Made by a program: the position numbers and the translations under genes. From assembly GCA_036346395.1 (NCBI GenBank), contig CM070594.1:57273519-57337518 (forward strand): a stretch of DNA of 64,000 nucleotides. Direction: 5' to 3'. Below, in pieces: positions 1 to 9,209 of the stretch. The notes below the pieces were generated by a model. It did no database searches, had not been told where the DNA came from, and was given only the letters and a program-made list of their open reading frames with translations. How positions within the stretch are numbered: the first letter of the stretch is position 1; every line of letters starts with the position of its first letter. The DNA is from Hsuehochloa calcarea. Lineage: Eukaryota > Streptophyta > Magnoliopsida > Poales > Poaceae.

Positions 1-1308
1 GTATAACTTCGGCTGATTCTCCTAAGCCAACATAGCATTGCAATATGCCTTTCTATTTAGGGCATCTGCTACTATGTTTGCTTTGCCCGGATGATAATGG
101 ATTCCAAGGTCATAATCCTTTATCAGTTCAAATCATCTCCTTTGCCTGAGGTTGAGCTCTGACGGGGTGAAGATATACTTCAAACTTTTGTGATCTGTGA
201 AAATCTCACAGCGGTTACCAATGTGATAATGCTACCAAATCTTCAAAGTATGCACAATTGTTGTTAGCTCCAAATCGTGAGTCGGGTAGTTTTCTTCATG
301 AGGCCTCAACTTACGAGATGCATAGGACACAACTTTTCCTTCTTACATTAGCACACATCCAAAGCCTAGATGGGAGGCGTCACAAAAAACCTCAAAGTCC
401 ATATGGATGTCTGGCAAAACCAATATAGGTGCAGAAACTAGCATTTTCTTTAACTCCTGAAAACTATGCTCACAAGCATTTGTCCATTCAAACTTCTACT
501 CCTTCAGAAGTTGAGTCATGGGTCTAGCGGTTTTGGAGAAACCCTCAATGAACATGCGGTAATAACCAGCTAAACCGAGAAAACTTCTCACATCTATGGT
601 AGACTTGGGTTGTTTCCAATCCATTATGACTTCAACCTTGGCAGGTTCTACTGCAACTCCTCCTACTGACACAATATATTCGAGGAAAGCCACTTGACTT
701 ATCCAAAACTCACTCTCTCTGAATTTGACATAAAGCTGATGCTCGTTGAGCTTGTCCAAAATTATCCTGAGATGCTTCTCATGCTCTCCTTCATCTTTTG
801 AGTAGATGAGAATGTCGTCGATGAAAACAACCACGAGCTAATCCAAGAATTCCATGAACACTTTGTTCATCATATTTATGAAATAAGACGGGGCATTTGT
901 CAAACCAAATAATATTATTGTAAACTCATACAATCCATATCTTGTTGTGAAGGCAGTCTTCGGAATGTCCTCCGGTCTGATCTTCAGCTGATGATAGCCT
1001 GATCTCAAATCAATTTTGGAGAATACACTTGCTCCTTTCAGCTGATCAAACAGATGATCAATCCTGAGCAAAGGATATTTATTTTTTATTGTAACCTCAT
1101 TGAGTGATCTGTAGTCCACACACATTCTCATATTGTTGTCTTTCTTCTTGACAAACAGTACTAGTGCTCCCGAAGGTGATGAACTAGGCTGAATATAGTC
1201 CTTGCTCTGCAAATCTTCAATCTGCTTCTTCAATTCTGCAGGAAGAGCGACGGCGATCGCCGACCTCCTCGCCTTCGTCCTCGCCGTCATACTCCGCGTG
1301 CTCACCAT
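1..1308 (-). pseudogene. Ty3/gypsy pol fragment (reverse transcriptase and RNase H)
   Basis: Read on the minus strand from 1308, this is the reverse transcriptase of a plant Ty3/gypsy retrotransposon. Visible motifs are FVKKKD, MCVDYRSLNE, FSKIDLRSGYHQ, the FGLTNAP block and the catalytic FIDDILIYS. An in-frame TAG at 838-840 separates the first RT half from FIDDILIYS, so it cannot make an intact polymerase. Below about 495 the translation continues as RNase H (a DASHLGFG-like stretch, then TDHKSLKYI and ADALNRK) with further stops. The window edge cuts off integrase. The chromovirus-like motifs suggest a Del/Tekay-type element, but the lineage call is inference. The first ~20 residues of the open frame (from 1308) do not look like the usual sequence before RT, so the left part of pol has been replaced or truncated there. 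Confidence 0.9.
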
Positions 1309-1404
1309 GGCACACGATCGATGGTACTAGCTAGCTAGCTGCGTAAGTATTGACCAATATGGTGCGTCCTTACCATGGTGCGCGATGACCATTCTTATAA
1401 AACA

Positions 1405-1540
1405 AGGAGTAACGCCAGCACGCGAGACGACGCGATGCATCGTAACGTCAGCATATGAGACGAAGAGATGCAATCGCGAGACGAAGAGACGCATCGTAAC
1501 GTCGGTGCGCGAGACGAAGAGACGTATCATGCGAGAGCCA
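1405..1540. repeat. short irregular tandem repeat (GAGACGAAGAGACG motif)
   Basis: The motif GAGACGAAGAGACGCATCGT recurs about four times at intervals of roughly 13-40 bp, with ACGTC spacers. It lies between the gypsy fragment and the CACTA-like element. No coding function is seen; open frames across it are products of the repeat. Confidence 0.6.
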
Positions 1541-1874
1541 AAGCATTGAGTTATCATAGACAGTTATATTAAAAAAAACAATCTATAACGTCTGTAATCA
1601 CAGACGATTTTTGTTTATAACCATCTAGAATTAACACATACGGTTCTTATTAAAAACCGTCTGTGATGAAGCCTCCAGCTTGAGTTGTAAAGATAGAATT
1701 ACTTTCCATGAGAAGATAGGAAAAGGAGTGTCAATCGTATTTATGAAAAACATGCAATTCTCGAAAAGACGGTGATGCTTTGGTTACCAACAATTTATTA
1801 GGAGCAGATTCTAATAAATTCTATCCGTCGGACTTCCGTCTTTATTCGTTTAATCTTGCCCCAAGTTGTTGGCC

Positions 1875-1882
1875 TATAAATA
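1875..1882 (+). promoter_or_regulatory. TATA box-like TATAAATA
   Basis: TATAAATA is followed after ~155 bp by an ATG at 2039 opening a 31-codon frame. Spacing fits a plant core promoter with a short leader, but use as a promoter is inferred only. Confidence 0.35.
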
Positions 1883-2038
1883 ATCATCAGAAGGGCATAA
1901 CTAAAAAAACCACTCACAAAACTTCCTATCTATTCTTACTTCTATTTCTTGTTAAAGTTCTCATCTCCATGCCCTTCTAGTAAAACAAAATTCACAGAAC
2001 AAATTAAATTTTCAACCACCGTGGAAAGAACAAAATCC

Positions 2039-2134
2039 ATGGAATATGACTTCAATTACGATGGTCGAAAAGTCAGTTTGGTCTATGGATTTGAAGTCTT
2101 CAAGAAATTGATAGAAGAATATCCCTACGATTAG
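2039..2134 (+). CDS. small unrecognised open frame inside the CACTA-like element
   Basis: A 31-residue frame starts MEYDFNYDGRKVSL, is rich in charged and aromatic residues, and ends in a TAG that sits directly beside GGTGAGT, a good plant splice donor. With the TATA-like box upstream it looks like the first exon of a captured host gene fragment, since non-autonomous CACTA elements often carry such pieces. I do not recognise the protein. It could equally be a chance open frame. Confidence 0.25.
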   Translation: MEYDFNYDGRKVSLVYGFEVFKKLIEEYPYD

Positions 2135-2775
2135 GTGAGTACTTCACTTCCTATCATGTGTAACTTCTGATCAAGATGTACCGAAGTACTTCTGCTTTCT
2201 TTTGTTGATCGGAAGTTACACATCAAAGACAGTGAAGTAATTACACATATGGAACACGGTGCCTACCGGAATACATACGGAACAAGGTGCCTACCGGATT
2301 TACATATATTCTACTTTCTTCTATTGCAGATAAACTTCAACCACTTTAAAAGATCAATCTCGAGAAACTGGTCGAAATCAACTAACCAGTTAGAAGAAAG
2401 ACCGTAGAAGGAATGAAACTATAGGATTTTTTACAACATTTTGTAATATGTGCTTCTATCGATCAGATGCTCATTGTTATTTCTCCTGCCGTCGTGGAGG
2501 CAACAATTGTTTCTCATTACAGACAGTTCTAATAAATAACCGTCAGTGAATTAGTAATATCACAGATGGTTCTTCAATATGAACCGTCTGTGATACTTCA
2601 CAGATGGTCTTCAACATGAACTGTCTGTGATATGACCTCTTCACAGATGGTTGTTAGCGCAGCCAGTAACACAGACGATCGCTAAACTAAAACTGTATGT
2701 GATTGTATTTAATACTGACGGTTTTGAAAAACCGCATGTGATGAGGCATCCAGTATTAACTTTTTTGTAGTAGTG

Positions 2776-3297
2776 TCCCTTGAGGCGAGTGACACATCAG
2801 AGCAATGCCCCAAGGGGCAAAGTCATCAATGTGGAGTCGACCTTGCTGAGGCATGGCCCTCGAGGCGGGCAGCGCGTCGTAGCGAGGCCCGAGGGGGCAA
2901 AGTCATCGATGCGGAGCCTCCCCGCTGAGGCATGGCCCTCGAGGAGGGCGACGCGTGGTAGCGAGGCTCGAGGGGCCGAAGTCGTCGACCCAGAGCCTCC
3001 CTGCCGAGGCATGGCCTTAGAGGCAGGTGGCGCGTGGTAGTGAGGCTCGAGGGGCCGAAGTCGTCGATGCAGAGTTTCTCCGCAAAGGCATGGCCCTTGA
3101 CGCGGAGCTACCCCGCTGAGGCATCGTCATCGATGCAGAGTCGCCCCACCGAGGCATAGCCTTCGAGGCGAGTGGCGCATCGGAGCGAGGCCCGTGGGAT
3201 GAAGTCATCGACACGGAGCAGCCCCGCCGAGGCATCGCCTTCGAGGTGAGCTGCACGTCGAAGCTAGGTTCGAGAGGGCGAAGTTGTCGATGTTGAT
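2776..3297. repeat. GC-rich minisatellite, ~79-bp unit
   Basis: The unit begins near GAGGCATGGCCCTCGAGGCG and recurs at about 2848, 2927, 3006 and 3085 (exactly 79 bp apart), then a shortened copy at 3118 and further units at 3151 and 3229 (78 bp). Copies have drifted by substitution but keep phase. It starts at the CACTA terminus and ends where copia RNase H coding begins, so it may be internal to the copia element. Open frames across it on both strands are repeat artefacts. Confidence 0.85.
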
Positions 3298-3625
3298 GCG
3301 GAGTATAAGGCCATGGTGAATGCTACGACGGGGCTCGTTTGGATTCAGTCGCTTCTTTCAGAATTTGGTGTGTTTCAGTCACGACCACATGTGCTTTGGT
3401 GTGACAATCTTGGAGCACGTGTCTCTCGGCTAATCCGGTGTTCCATGCCCGAACCAAGCACATAGAAATCGACTTTCATTTTGTTCGAGAAAGGGTGACA
3501 CATCGAGCTTTGGACATCAGGTTCATTGGATCTCAAGATTAGGTAGTTGACATTCTCACCAAGCCGCTACTGCAACGACAGTTGGCAAATCTACGACACA
3601 ATCTCAACATGGCTTTGCCCGGTTA
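3295..3625 (+). pseudogene. Ty1/copia RNase H C-terminal remnant
   Basis: The plus-strand translation begins EYKAMVNATTGLVWIQSLL and continues through a WCDN motif, IDFHFVRERV and DILTKPL to a stop before the polypurine tract. This is the standard C-terminal end of copia RNase H. One in-frame stop falls before VVDILTKPL, and the rest of pol is absent, replaced by the minisatellite. A purine run, AGATGGGGGGAGGG, follows at 3626-3639 and fits the polypurine tract. Confidence 0.85.
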
Positions 3626-3639
3626 AGATGGGGGGAGGG

Positions 3640-4027
3640 TGTTAGAGTACATGTTATTCTATGCATGATCAATCCTGAGTCCAACTTATCTAGAGATTAG
3701 TTTGTTGTACAATAGATAAGATTTGTTTGGCTCGGTTGTGGTACTATTTGTAATCCTGCAGTTGTCGGTGAGGACTGTTTAGCGTCCATCACGACACAAC
3801 ACAATATAACGCAGGCAAAGCCAGCCAAAGGGACTTATGTCACCACAAACAGAAACTAAAACAAGTATTGGATTTCAAGATGATGTTAAGGATTATAAAT
3901 TGACTTACTACACCATCTATTGATGTGCGTGCGCATCCGCTATCTCTCGTCTCCCAGTTCTTTCTTGTTTGACACATTGTTACTGTGTGTTGTTTGGCAC
4001 ATTGTTACTGTGTGTTGTTACTCTACA
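3640..4027 (+). mobile_element. 3' LTR of the copia remnant
   Basis: The LTR starts TGTTAGAG right after the polypurine tract and probably ends CTCTACA at 4021-4027, an imperfect inverted match to the start. The right edge is uncertain by tens of bases because a poly-T run follows. No matching 5' LTR is in the window. Confidence 0.65.
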
Positions 4028-4593
4028 GTTCTTTTTTTTTTTCAACAGACTCTACTAATGTTAATGATATAAGGAGCTATCTAGTTTAGGAGAGATAACA
4101 GCCACCCACAGAATGGGGAATAGAAAACCACGGCCCTGTAGTACTTCTGTTATATTAACAACCTTGCCAACAGAGACTCGTGAACAACCCAACAGTACTT
4201 CTGTTATATTAACTGTCCCCTCGATCAATAATTAGCTCTCTGTGCTACTTGGCTAGAGCTATATTTGGTATACTGAACATGATGGCCCCTATGCGACAAA
4301 TGCATTAGGCGAATCGAGTAGTACAAGAACTATATGTTTAATGAAGCCCTTGAATTAAAGAACTAAACATTGTACATGTGCAGATCGAACTCCCAAGTTG
4401 CTCAAATTAAAGCGTGTTAGCGTACGGCTGTTAACTAAACAAACCTATCAGCATTTAATCTACGGCATATATCAATGTGCAGCAGGCCAACAGGGCAATT
4501 ACGCAAACTTAAGAAAGCTACAAATGTGGCATCCTACATCCATCATCAACATATGCGGTTTGTAAGATTTTTAAACGACAAAGGAAGACGTCC
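4028..4593. other. intergenic, nothing recognised
   Basis: Mixed-composition sequence without a convincing open frame, RNA gene or repeat structure. It runs from the copia LTR to the Mutator-type MITE. Confidence 0.5.
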
Positions 4594-4602
4594 TTTCTTT
4601 TG

Positions 4603-4940
4603 GAATTTTTTTATTATTAATTAACCCTTTTTTATTTAATTTTAAAGTTAACTACCGCGAATTTTATTTTCAATTCTGACCCCTTTGATCACACCACCAC
4701 CCGTGGTGTGACAAAACAACACTATCACGCCAGCTCGTATCTGAGCAAAGTCTTATCACACCACCACTAGTGGTGTGACAAAAAGTGATATTTTAGCAGA
4801 CTTATCCTATGACGTGACAATTTTGTTTTGTCACGTCACGGATGGTGGTGTGACCAAAGGGGTCAAAATTAGAAATAAAGTTCGCGGTGATTAACTTTAA
4901 AATAAAATTTTAAAAATGGTTAATTAATAAAAAAAAGTTC
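4603..4940. mobile_element. Mutator-type MITE, 338 bp, with 9-bp target duplication
   Basis: The 9-bp direct repeat TTTCTTTTG occurs at 4594-4602 and 4941-4949, flanking an element with arms of about 100 bp in inverted orientation. The left arm starts GAATTTTTTTATTATTAATT and the right arm, complemented, starts GAACTTTTTTTTATTAATTA. The inner arms share CCGCGAA, TGACCCCTTTG and TCACACCACC. A 9-bp duplication with long inverted repeats is diagnostic of the Mutator superfamily. There is no coding capacity. Confidence 0.9.
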
Positions 4941-5027
4941 TTTCTTTTGATGCGATAGCAATTTTTGTTAGTTGCACACACACATGCAGACAATGTCATG
5001 AGCTAGATGTACGTAACATTGTTAGAC

Positions 5028-6575
5028 CAGGTGGACTGGTCGTAAAAGATCATGTGGACTGGTCGTAGACTTTATGAAAATGAATAATTGACGGTTCGAT
5101 TGTACTCACATTTGCGGTTGTGAAAGTTTCGATTGCTGGATTTCAGTATGAATGGTCGGATCGTGTTTTGTATCGGGTGGTCTAATTGGTGATACTCGTT
5201 GATCCTTTCGAATGGACTCAGAGTACTATAGCTACGAGTATTGTAGTTTCGAGTACAAAGTAATACAGTTCAGAGTATTGTAGCTCTGAGTACTGTAGCT
5301 CCGAGTACTGTAACTCCGAGTACTGAGTATTAGTTTTTCGAGTACCGATGGTAGAGTTTCGAGTAATGTACTGAGTTGTAAGTTGAGGTGTGTATCGAGC
5401 ACGAAGGGCAGCCGGAGTGACCGGCCGATGGTCGAAGCTACAATGACTAGTTGATGGTCGAAGCTACAGTGATTGTTCGATGGTCCAAGCTACAATGACT
5501 GGTCGATAGTCGTGGGCTCCGTGGTCGGTAGTCGTACGCTTCGTGATCGGTAGTCGTGGGCTTTGTGGTCGGTAGTCGTAGGCTTCATGATCGGTAGTCA
5601 TGGGCTTTGTGCTGAGTGGTCGTAGACTTTGCGATCAGTGGTCACATGTTTATGATCGGTGGTCGTACGCTTATAGTAAGTGGTCGTATGCCTCTGGTAA
5701 GTGGTCGTAGGTTTCGAGTGCTTCAATACTTAATTTCTTCGAGTACCTTGAGTACTCATGTCTGGTTGGCCAGCGGTATGACTGGCGTGTACACAGCGGT
5801 ACAGCCGGTTTTACAGAGTAGTCTCTATTTATGTTCTGAAAGCTAAACTTTTTGGTCGTGGATGATCTGATTCGTGTTTATATATGGATGTGAGTGTGAT
5901 ATGCGTGTGTGAACTGATATTGGTCAAGTTGGAGAACTTATGCCAGGAAAACGTTCTTTGATCTTTGCATGTGCAGGATGAGCGTGGAGACGGTCATGGG
6001 ATCGCAGATTTCACGAGGTGATCGTGCTCACGCTGGGGCACATGTAGATCAAAGATGAATGCATGATGCGTGATCAAAGCTACTGGAGGTGTCGTCTTGG
6101 AGGCTTCGACGCGTGAAGAGTTATGGAAGGTTTAGAGATATTTCCGTGATTTGAGGGGTTCGGTTCCCTTGTTTCACGGAAGAGATAAAATTTTGTGTCC
6201 ATGTTGATAAAGACACGGTTTAGGTCCCTAGCATAAATAAGACCGAAGAGGTTAAAAGGAGCAAGGCTGGCGGAAGGCTTTTTGGAGCTTTTGGTGGCGG
6301 CGGCTTTCAGAGAGAGAGAGTTTTTTTCGGTGCTTTCTTGCTAGAGTTTGAGGGGTGCTGCGAAAGCACTTTGTAGCCACATAAGATGTTTGAGTAATAA
6401 ATAGATGAGATCTATTTCAACAAAGATTTGTCATCTCTGCCAGCGTATGATTCTGGACATTGTGTTCGATTTTCCTCTTTCATCGCCGACTGTATGTTCT
6501 TTTGTCTTCGACCAGCTCTCGTATTGATCAATTTTCGACTAGTTCCTATTCCGAGAAATTGTTCTTTGCAGTGCT
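5028..6575 (+). mobile_element. LTR-like dispersed repeat (inverted relative at 40.9-41.1 kb)
   Basis: Begins TGTTAGACCAGG and contains tandem GAGTACTGTAGCTCC-type units (~5210-5360). Its first ~300 bp match the complement of 40862-41130, for example GTGGACTGGTCGTAGACTTT and TTGCGGTTGTGAAAGTTTCG. Near 6225-6400 there is CATAAATAAGACC followed ~160 bp later by GAGTAATAAATAGATGAG, which look like an LTR promoter and polyadenylation region. Ends are not proved and no target duplication was found. An LTR of a large gypsy-type or non-autonomous retrotransposon is the best guess. Confidence 0.55.
5405..5715. repeat. tandem array of ~27-bp GGTCGGTAGTCGTRGGCTT units
   Basis: GGTCGGTAGTCGT-type units, followed by GGGCTTTGT or CGCTTCGT, recur about ten times with drift. 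The array lies inside the LTR-like repeat. Short open frames here are repeat artefacts. Confidence 0.7.
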
Positions 6576-7169
6576 AGAATCTCCTGAGCCGGAGGGTGGA
6601 AGAAATCTAATAGTCGTACTCTTTTGACTGGGTGGTCGTAACTCTCTCAACCAGGTCAACTTCGTCTTCTTCGATTACGTACTGTGTAGTTCTTCCAGTT
6701 GACGACAATAGCATCGACCTGCAGAACCAATTACAATATTTTCGACACTACAACGAGGAGACCAACTCGTACGAATACGTAATCTTCAGTTATCGGTTGA
6801 ATCCAGAGCAGAGCCTCCTCGATAAATTATAAAAGAAGTACTACAATCATTGACCCATCTCTAATTGTCATATCCGATGCTACGAACATCTTCATTAGCA
6901 AGTGAATTGGCATCAGATTTACTCATCTCGATCGACGATCGTACAAGACGTGCATGCAGCAAATTAATCTCTCTGCCATTACGGTCAAATGATGATATGA
7001 TTGCTACAGAGCTTGGCTTTGCAGTTTGCACTCGATAAGAAAGCACAGGGACGAAGACAGAATCTCGTTGCCGCCTGACCTGAACTGGTCTGTAGCTCTC
7101 CTCTACGTACTTGGAATGTAGACGTACGGGTAGTGTATCGCCCATGTTTTTCTCGTAAAATATGCCCAC
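6576..7169. other. retroelement-flank sequence with two unassigned open frames
   Basis: A plus-strand frame at 6632-6832 (66 codons) and a minus-strand frame at 7169-6861 (102 codons, starting MGIFYEKNMGDTLPVRLHSK) are open, but neither matches a family I know. They follow the LTR-like repeat, so may be decayed leader or gag sequence. I do not claim a gene. Confidence 0.3.
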
Positions 7170-7650
7170 GCAAAGGTAGCCAGATCACATCTGACCACAC
7201 GACAAAGATTCTGATAAACAGTGCGTGCCTTATTGGAAAAGGATCTCAAAAGGTTTGTTCAGATGTCAGCACGCCATTACCGTGAGATTATCTACACTAT
7301 AGATAAAGGGTCAGATTTTCTCAGCAGCGCAACTTATGTTATACCACCTATCCTTATCTGTAGTTGAAATTTGTGACTTACGTCTTGCTAGAAAAAATCA
7401 AACCCTAGGTAAATTGAGCACTTATTCATCTACTGCTATAGGTCAACCCTACGACGAACAATAGCATCATCATTAGGTATGCTTTCGCGTTTGCAGATTT
7501 TATAGGTATTACAATTACCATATATACAATCATGTTAGTTTTGATCATCTAGTTTAGATCATGAATAATTTAACAAGCCATGCTCTTAATAATATTATTT
7601 GATCACTTTATATATTTATTTAAACTCATGTAGGTCCGCATTATAGAAAT
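7170..7650. other. intergenic, nothing recognised
   Basis: AT-rich sequence with no coding, RNA or clear repeat signal. Confidence 0.5.
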
Positions 7651-7654
7651 TAAT

Positions 7655-8690
7655 CCAACAAGGCTCGCTTTAGCTCGGCCGAAATCGTGGCTCAGCTCGA
7701 CTCGTTTTGGGAACGAGCTAGGAGCCTCGCTCGGCTAGGCTCAGCAGTGGGCTCGAGCTGGCTTGCGAGGGCTCGAGCCAAGCAACTGTCCCCCCGCATT
7801 GACGACGGTCTCCTCCACGCCCCTCGCATTCTCCGCCTCCATGTCCCGCTTCAGAACCCCAATCATGAAGCTCAACGAGCTCTTGGTCACGTCGACGGCC
7901 TCCGCCATCACCACATCTGGCAGATCAGATGCGGCGTACAAGCTAGGCTCCACGTGAAGGGTTCGAGGCAGCCATGAAGATCTACCAGCATCCCCAGGAG
8001 ATTTGGAACATCCAACAACTTTGGGGAGGCGGCAGGCGAGTCTGCGGAGGCGGCGAGCGGAACGGGAAGGGGGAGAGCGTGGAGTAGAGGAGGTCACCAT
8101 ATGCGAGTCCTAGGGTGGGGAGGGTGGCGGAGGGGTTAGGGGAGATGAGCTCCTCGGAGCGGTTAAGGGAGAAGCGAACATACTTAGTGGGGACGGGTTG
8201 CGCCATGGAGAGCTTGGCGGCGAGGAAGGCCTTCAGATCGGAGAGCGTGGCCATGTGTGGTAACTGCACGCGGTGGGTCCCAGCGCCGCCGCCTACGTCC
8301 ACTGACCGCAACCGAAACTTCATGGTTTCCTGGGGAATTTCACGATTTGGATCGGCACGAGAGACAACGATGACGCGGAGGTGGAGGATGGGGCGGCGGC
8401 GCGGAGGACCTGGGGGAGGACAGGGCGGGTGGGTGAGTGACAGCGCGGGGGGGGGGGGGCAGAGCCCAGAGGACGCGGCGAAGGGAGGCAAAGATTTGTG
8501 GGCACAGTCCGGACTCATAGAGGGAGGCAACGAGCTGACCGAGCCGCTCGCGACAGCTCTAAAAAACTACGAGCCAGGAGCTAAGCTTGGTTCGGCTTGA
8601 AAATTTACGAGCCCAAATTGAACCAGTTCGAGCTTGATTCAAACTAATCTAACTTGCTAGTTTCGAACTATTTTTCCAAACCTAGGCGTG
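7655..8690. mobile_element. decayed element with GCTCG-rich flanks carrying a gene fragment
   Basis: Both edges (7655-7790 and 8530-8690) are dense in GCTCG/CGAGC words such as GGCTCAGCTCGACTCG and CAGTTCGAGCTTGATTC, in roughly opposite orientation, around a GC-rich gene-like core. Exact termini and a target duplication were not found, so superfamily assignment (Mutator-like capture, or other) is inference. Confidence 0.35.
7760..8323 (-). pseudogene. fragment resembling the N-terminus of a SKIP22-like F-box protein
   Basis: From an ATG at 8323 the minus strand reads MKFRLRSVDV, then a ubiquitin-like segment with VQLPHMATLSDLKAFLAAKL, VRFSLNRSEELISP and LGLAYGDLLYSTLSP. This resembles, from memory, the N-terminal ubiquitin-like domain of plant F-box proteins of the SKIP22 class, which recruit substrates to SCF ubiquitin ligases. 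After ~85 residues the frame degenerates; related-looking sequence (EPSLYAASDLPDVVMAEA) appears in another frame near 7950-7830. No F-box is seen. The CGAGC-rich flanks suggest a transposon-captured or truncated copy, not a working gene. Confidence 0.55.
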
Positions 8691-9209
8691 AAGCACGAGC
8701 GCGCAGAGCATGCTCGCATGGAGACTCCACACGGCCGAAACCACATGTGGCACACGTGGGCCGGCTCTATTGAGCGAGATTGGGGAGGTGGCGCAGTGAA
8801 AGGTGGGAGCGAGGAGAGGGACGCCTCCTGATCTTGTCAGGATAGCGAGACCATAGTAGGCACACTAGGCGTAGTAATCTGGAAAAACAACTTGCAGATC
8901 AAAGAGACCATGAAAGCATCTGAAGCTAAACACGCACTTTTGCTATTGCTACTTACGACCACGTATTCCTACTAACGACGTCACTGCACAGCAATACGCG
9001 CTAATGTAGAAAGGAACGGCTCGTCGTGTTGCTCGTGTTGTGCCACCCCCTTTCCCCCGCGCGTGTCGTGTTACTTGTGTTGTTTACTATAACTCCTCTC
9101 GCTTGACTCCTCTGCTATAACTGCTCGCGCTCGTGGCTTTGCGGTCTTTGAGGAAGGCAAAACACAAGTGAGCTGTGCGGTTTTCGACATCCGCGCGCGG
9201 CAGGCGAGG
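8691..9209 (+). promoter_or_regulatory. presumed promoter and leader of the polyamine oxidase gene
   Basis: No gene is seen in this GC-mixed stretch upstream of the polyamine oxidase start. CTATAACT occurs at about 9087 and 9114 and is the nearest thing to a TATA element; no strong TATAAA is present. The region is called promoter from position only. Confidence 0.35.

Larger units (their letters stand above)
1580..2775. mobile_element. non-autonomous CACTA-like element, left end not resolved
   Basis: The right end is TTTTTTGTAGTAGTG at 2761-2775, which read on the other strand is the CACTACTACAAAA terminus typical of grass CACTA (En/Spm) elements. Inside that end and again at 1585-1675 are subterminal palindromes built on TCACAGACGGTT and its complement AACCGTCTGTGA. 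The same subterminal unit occurs at 12.95-14.32 kb, so the two are one family. I could not find a CACTA start on the left; the block at 1650-1695 itself resembles a decayed right end, so this may be a composite of two copies. No transposase is encoded. Confidence 0.7.

Noticed and set aside
2780..3256. Repetitive open frames across the 79-bp minisatellite
   Set aside because: Period 79 is not a multiple of three, and the peptides are artefacts of repeat composition.
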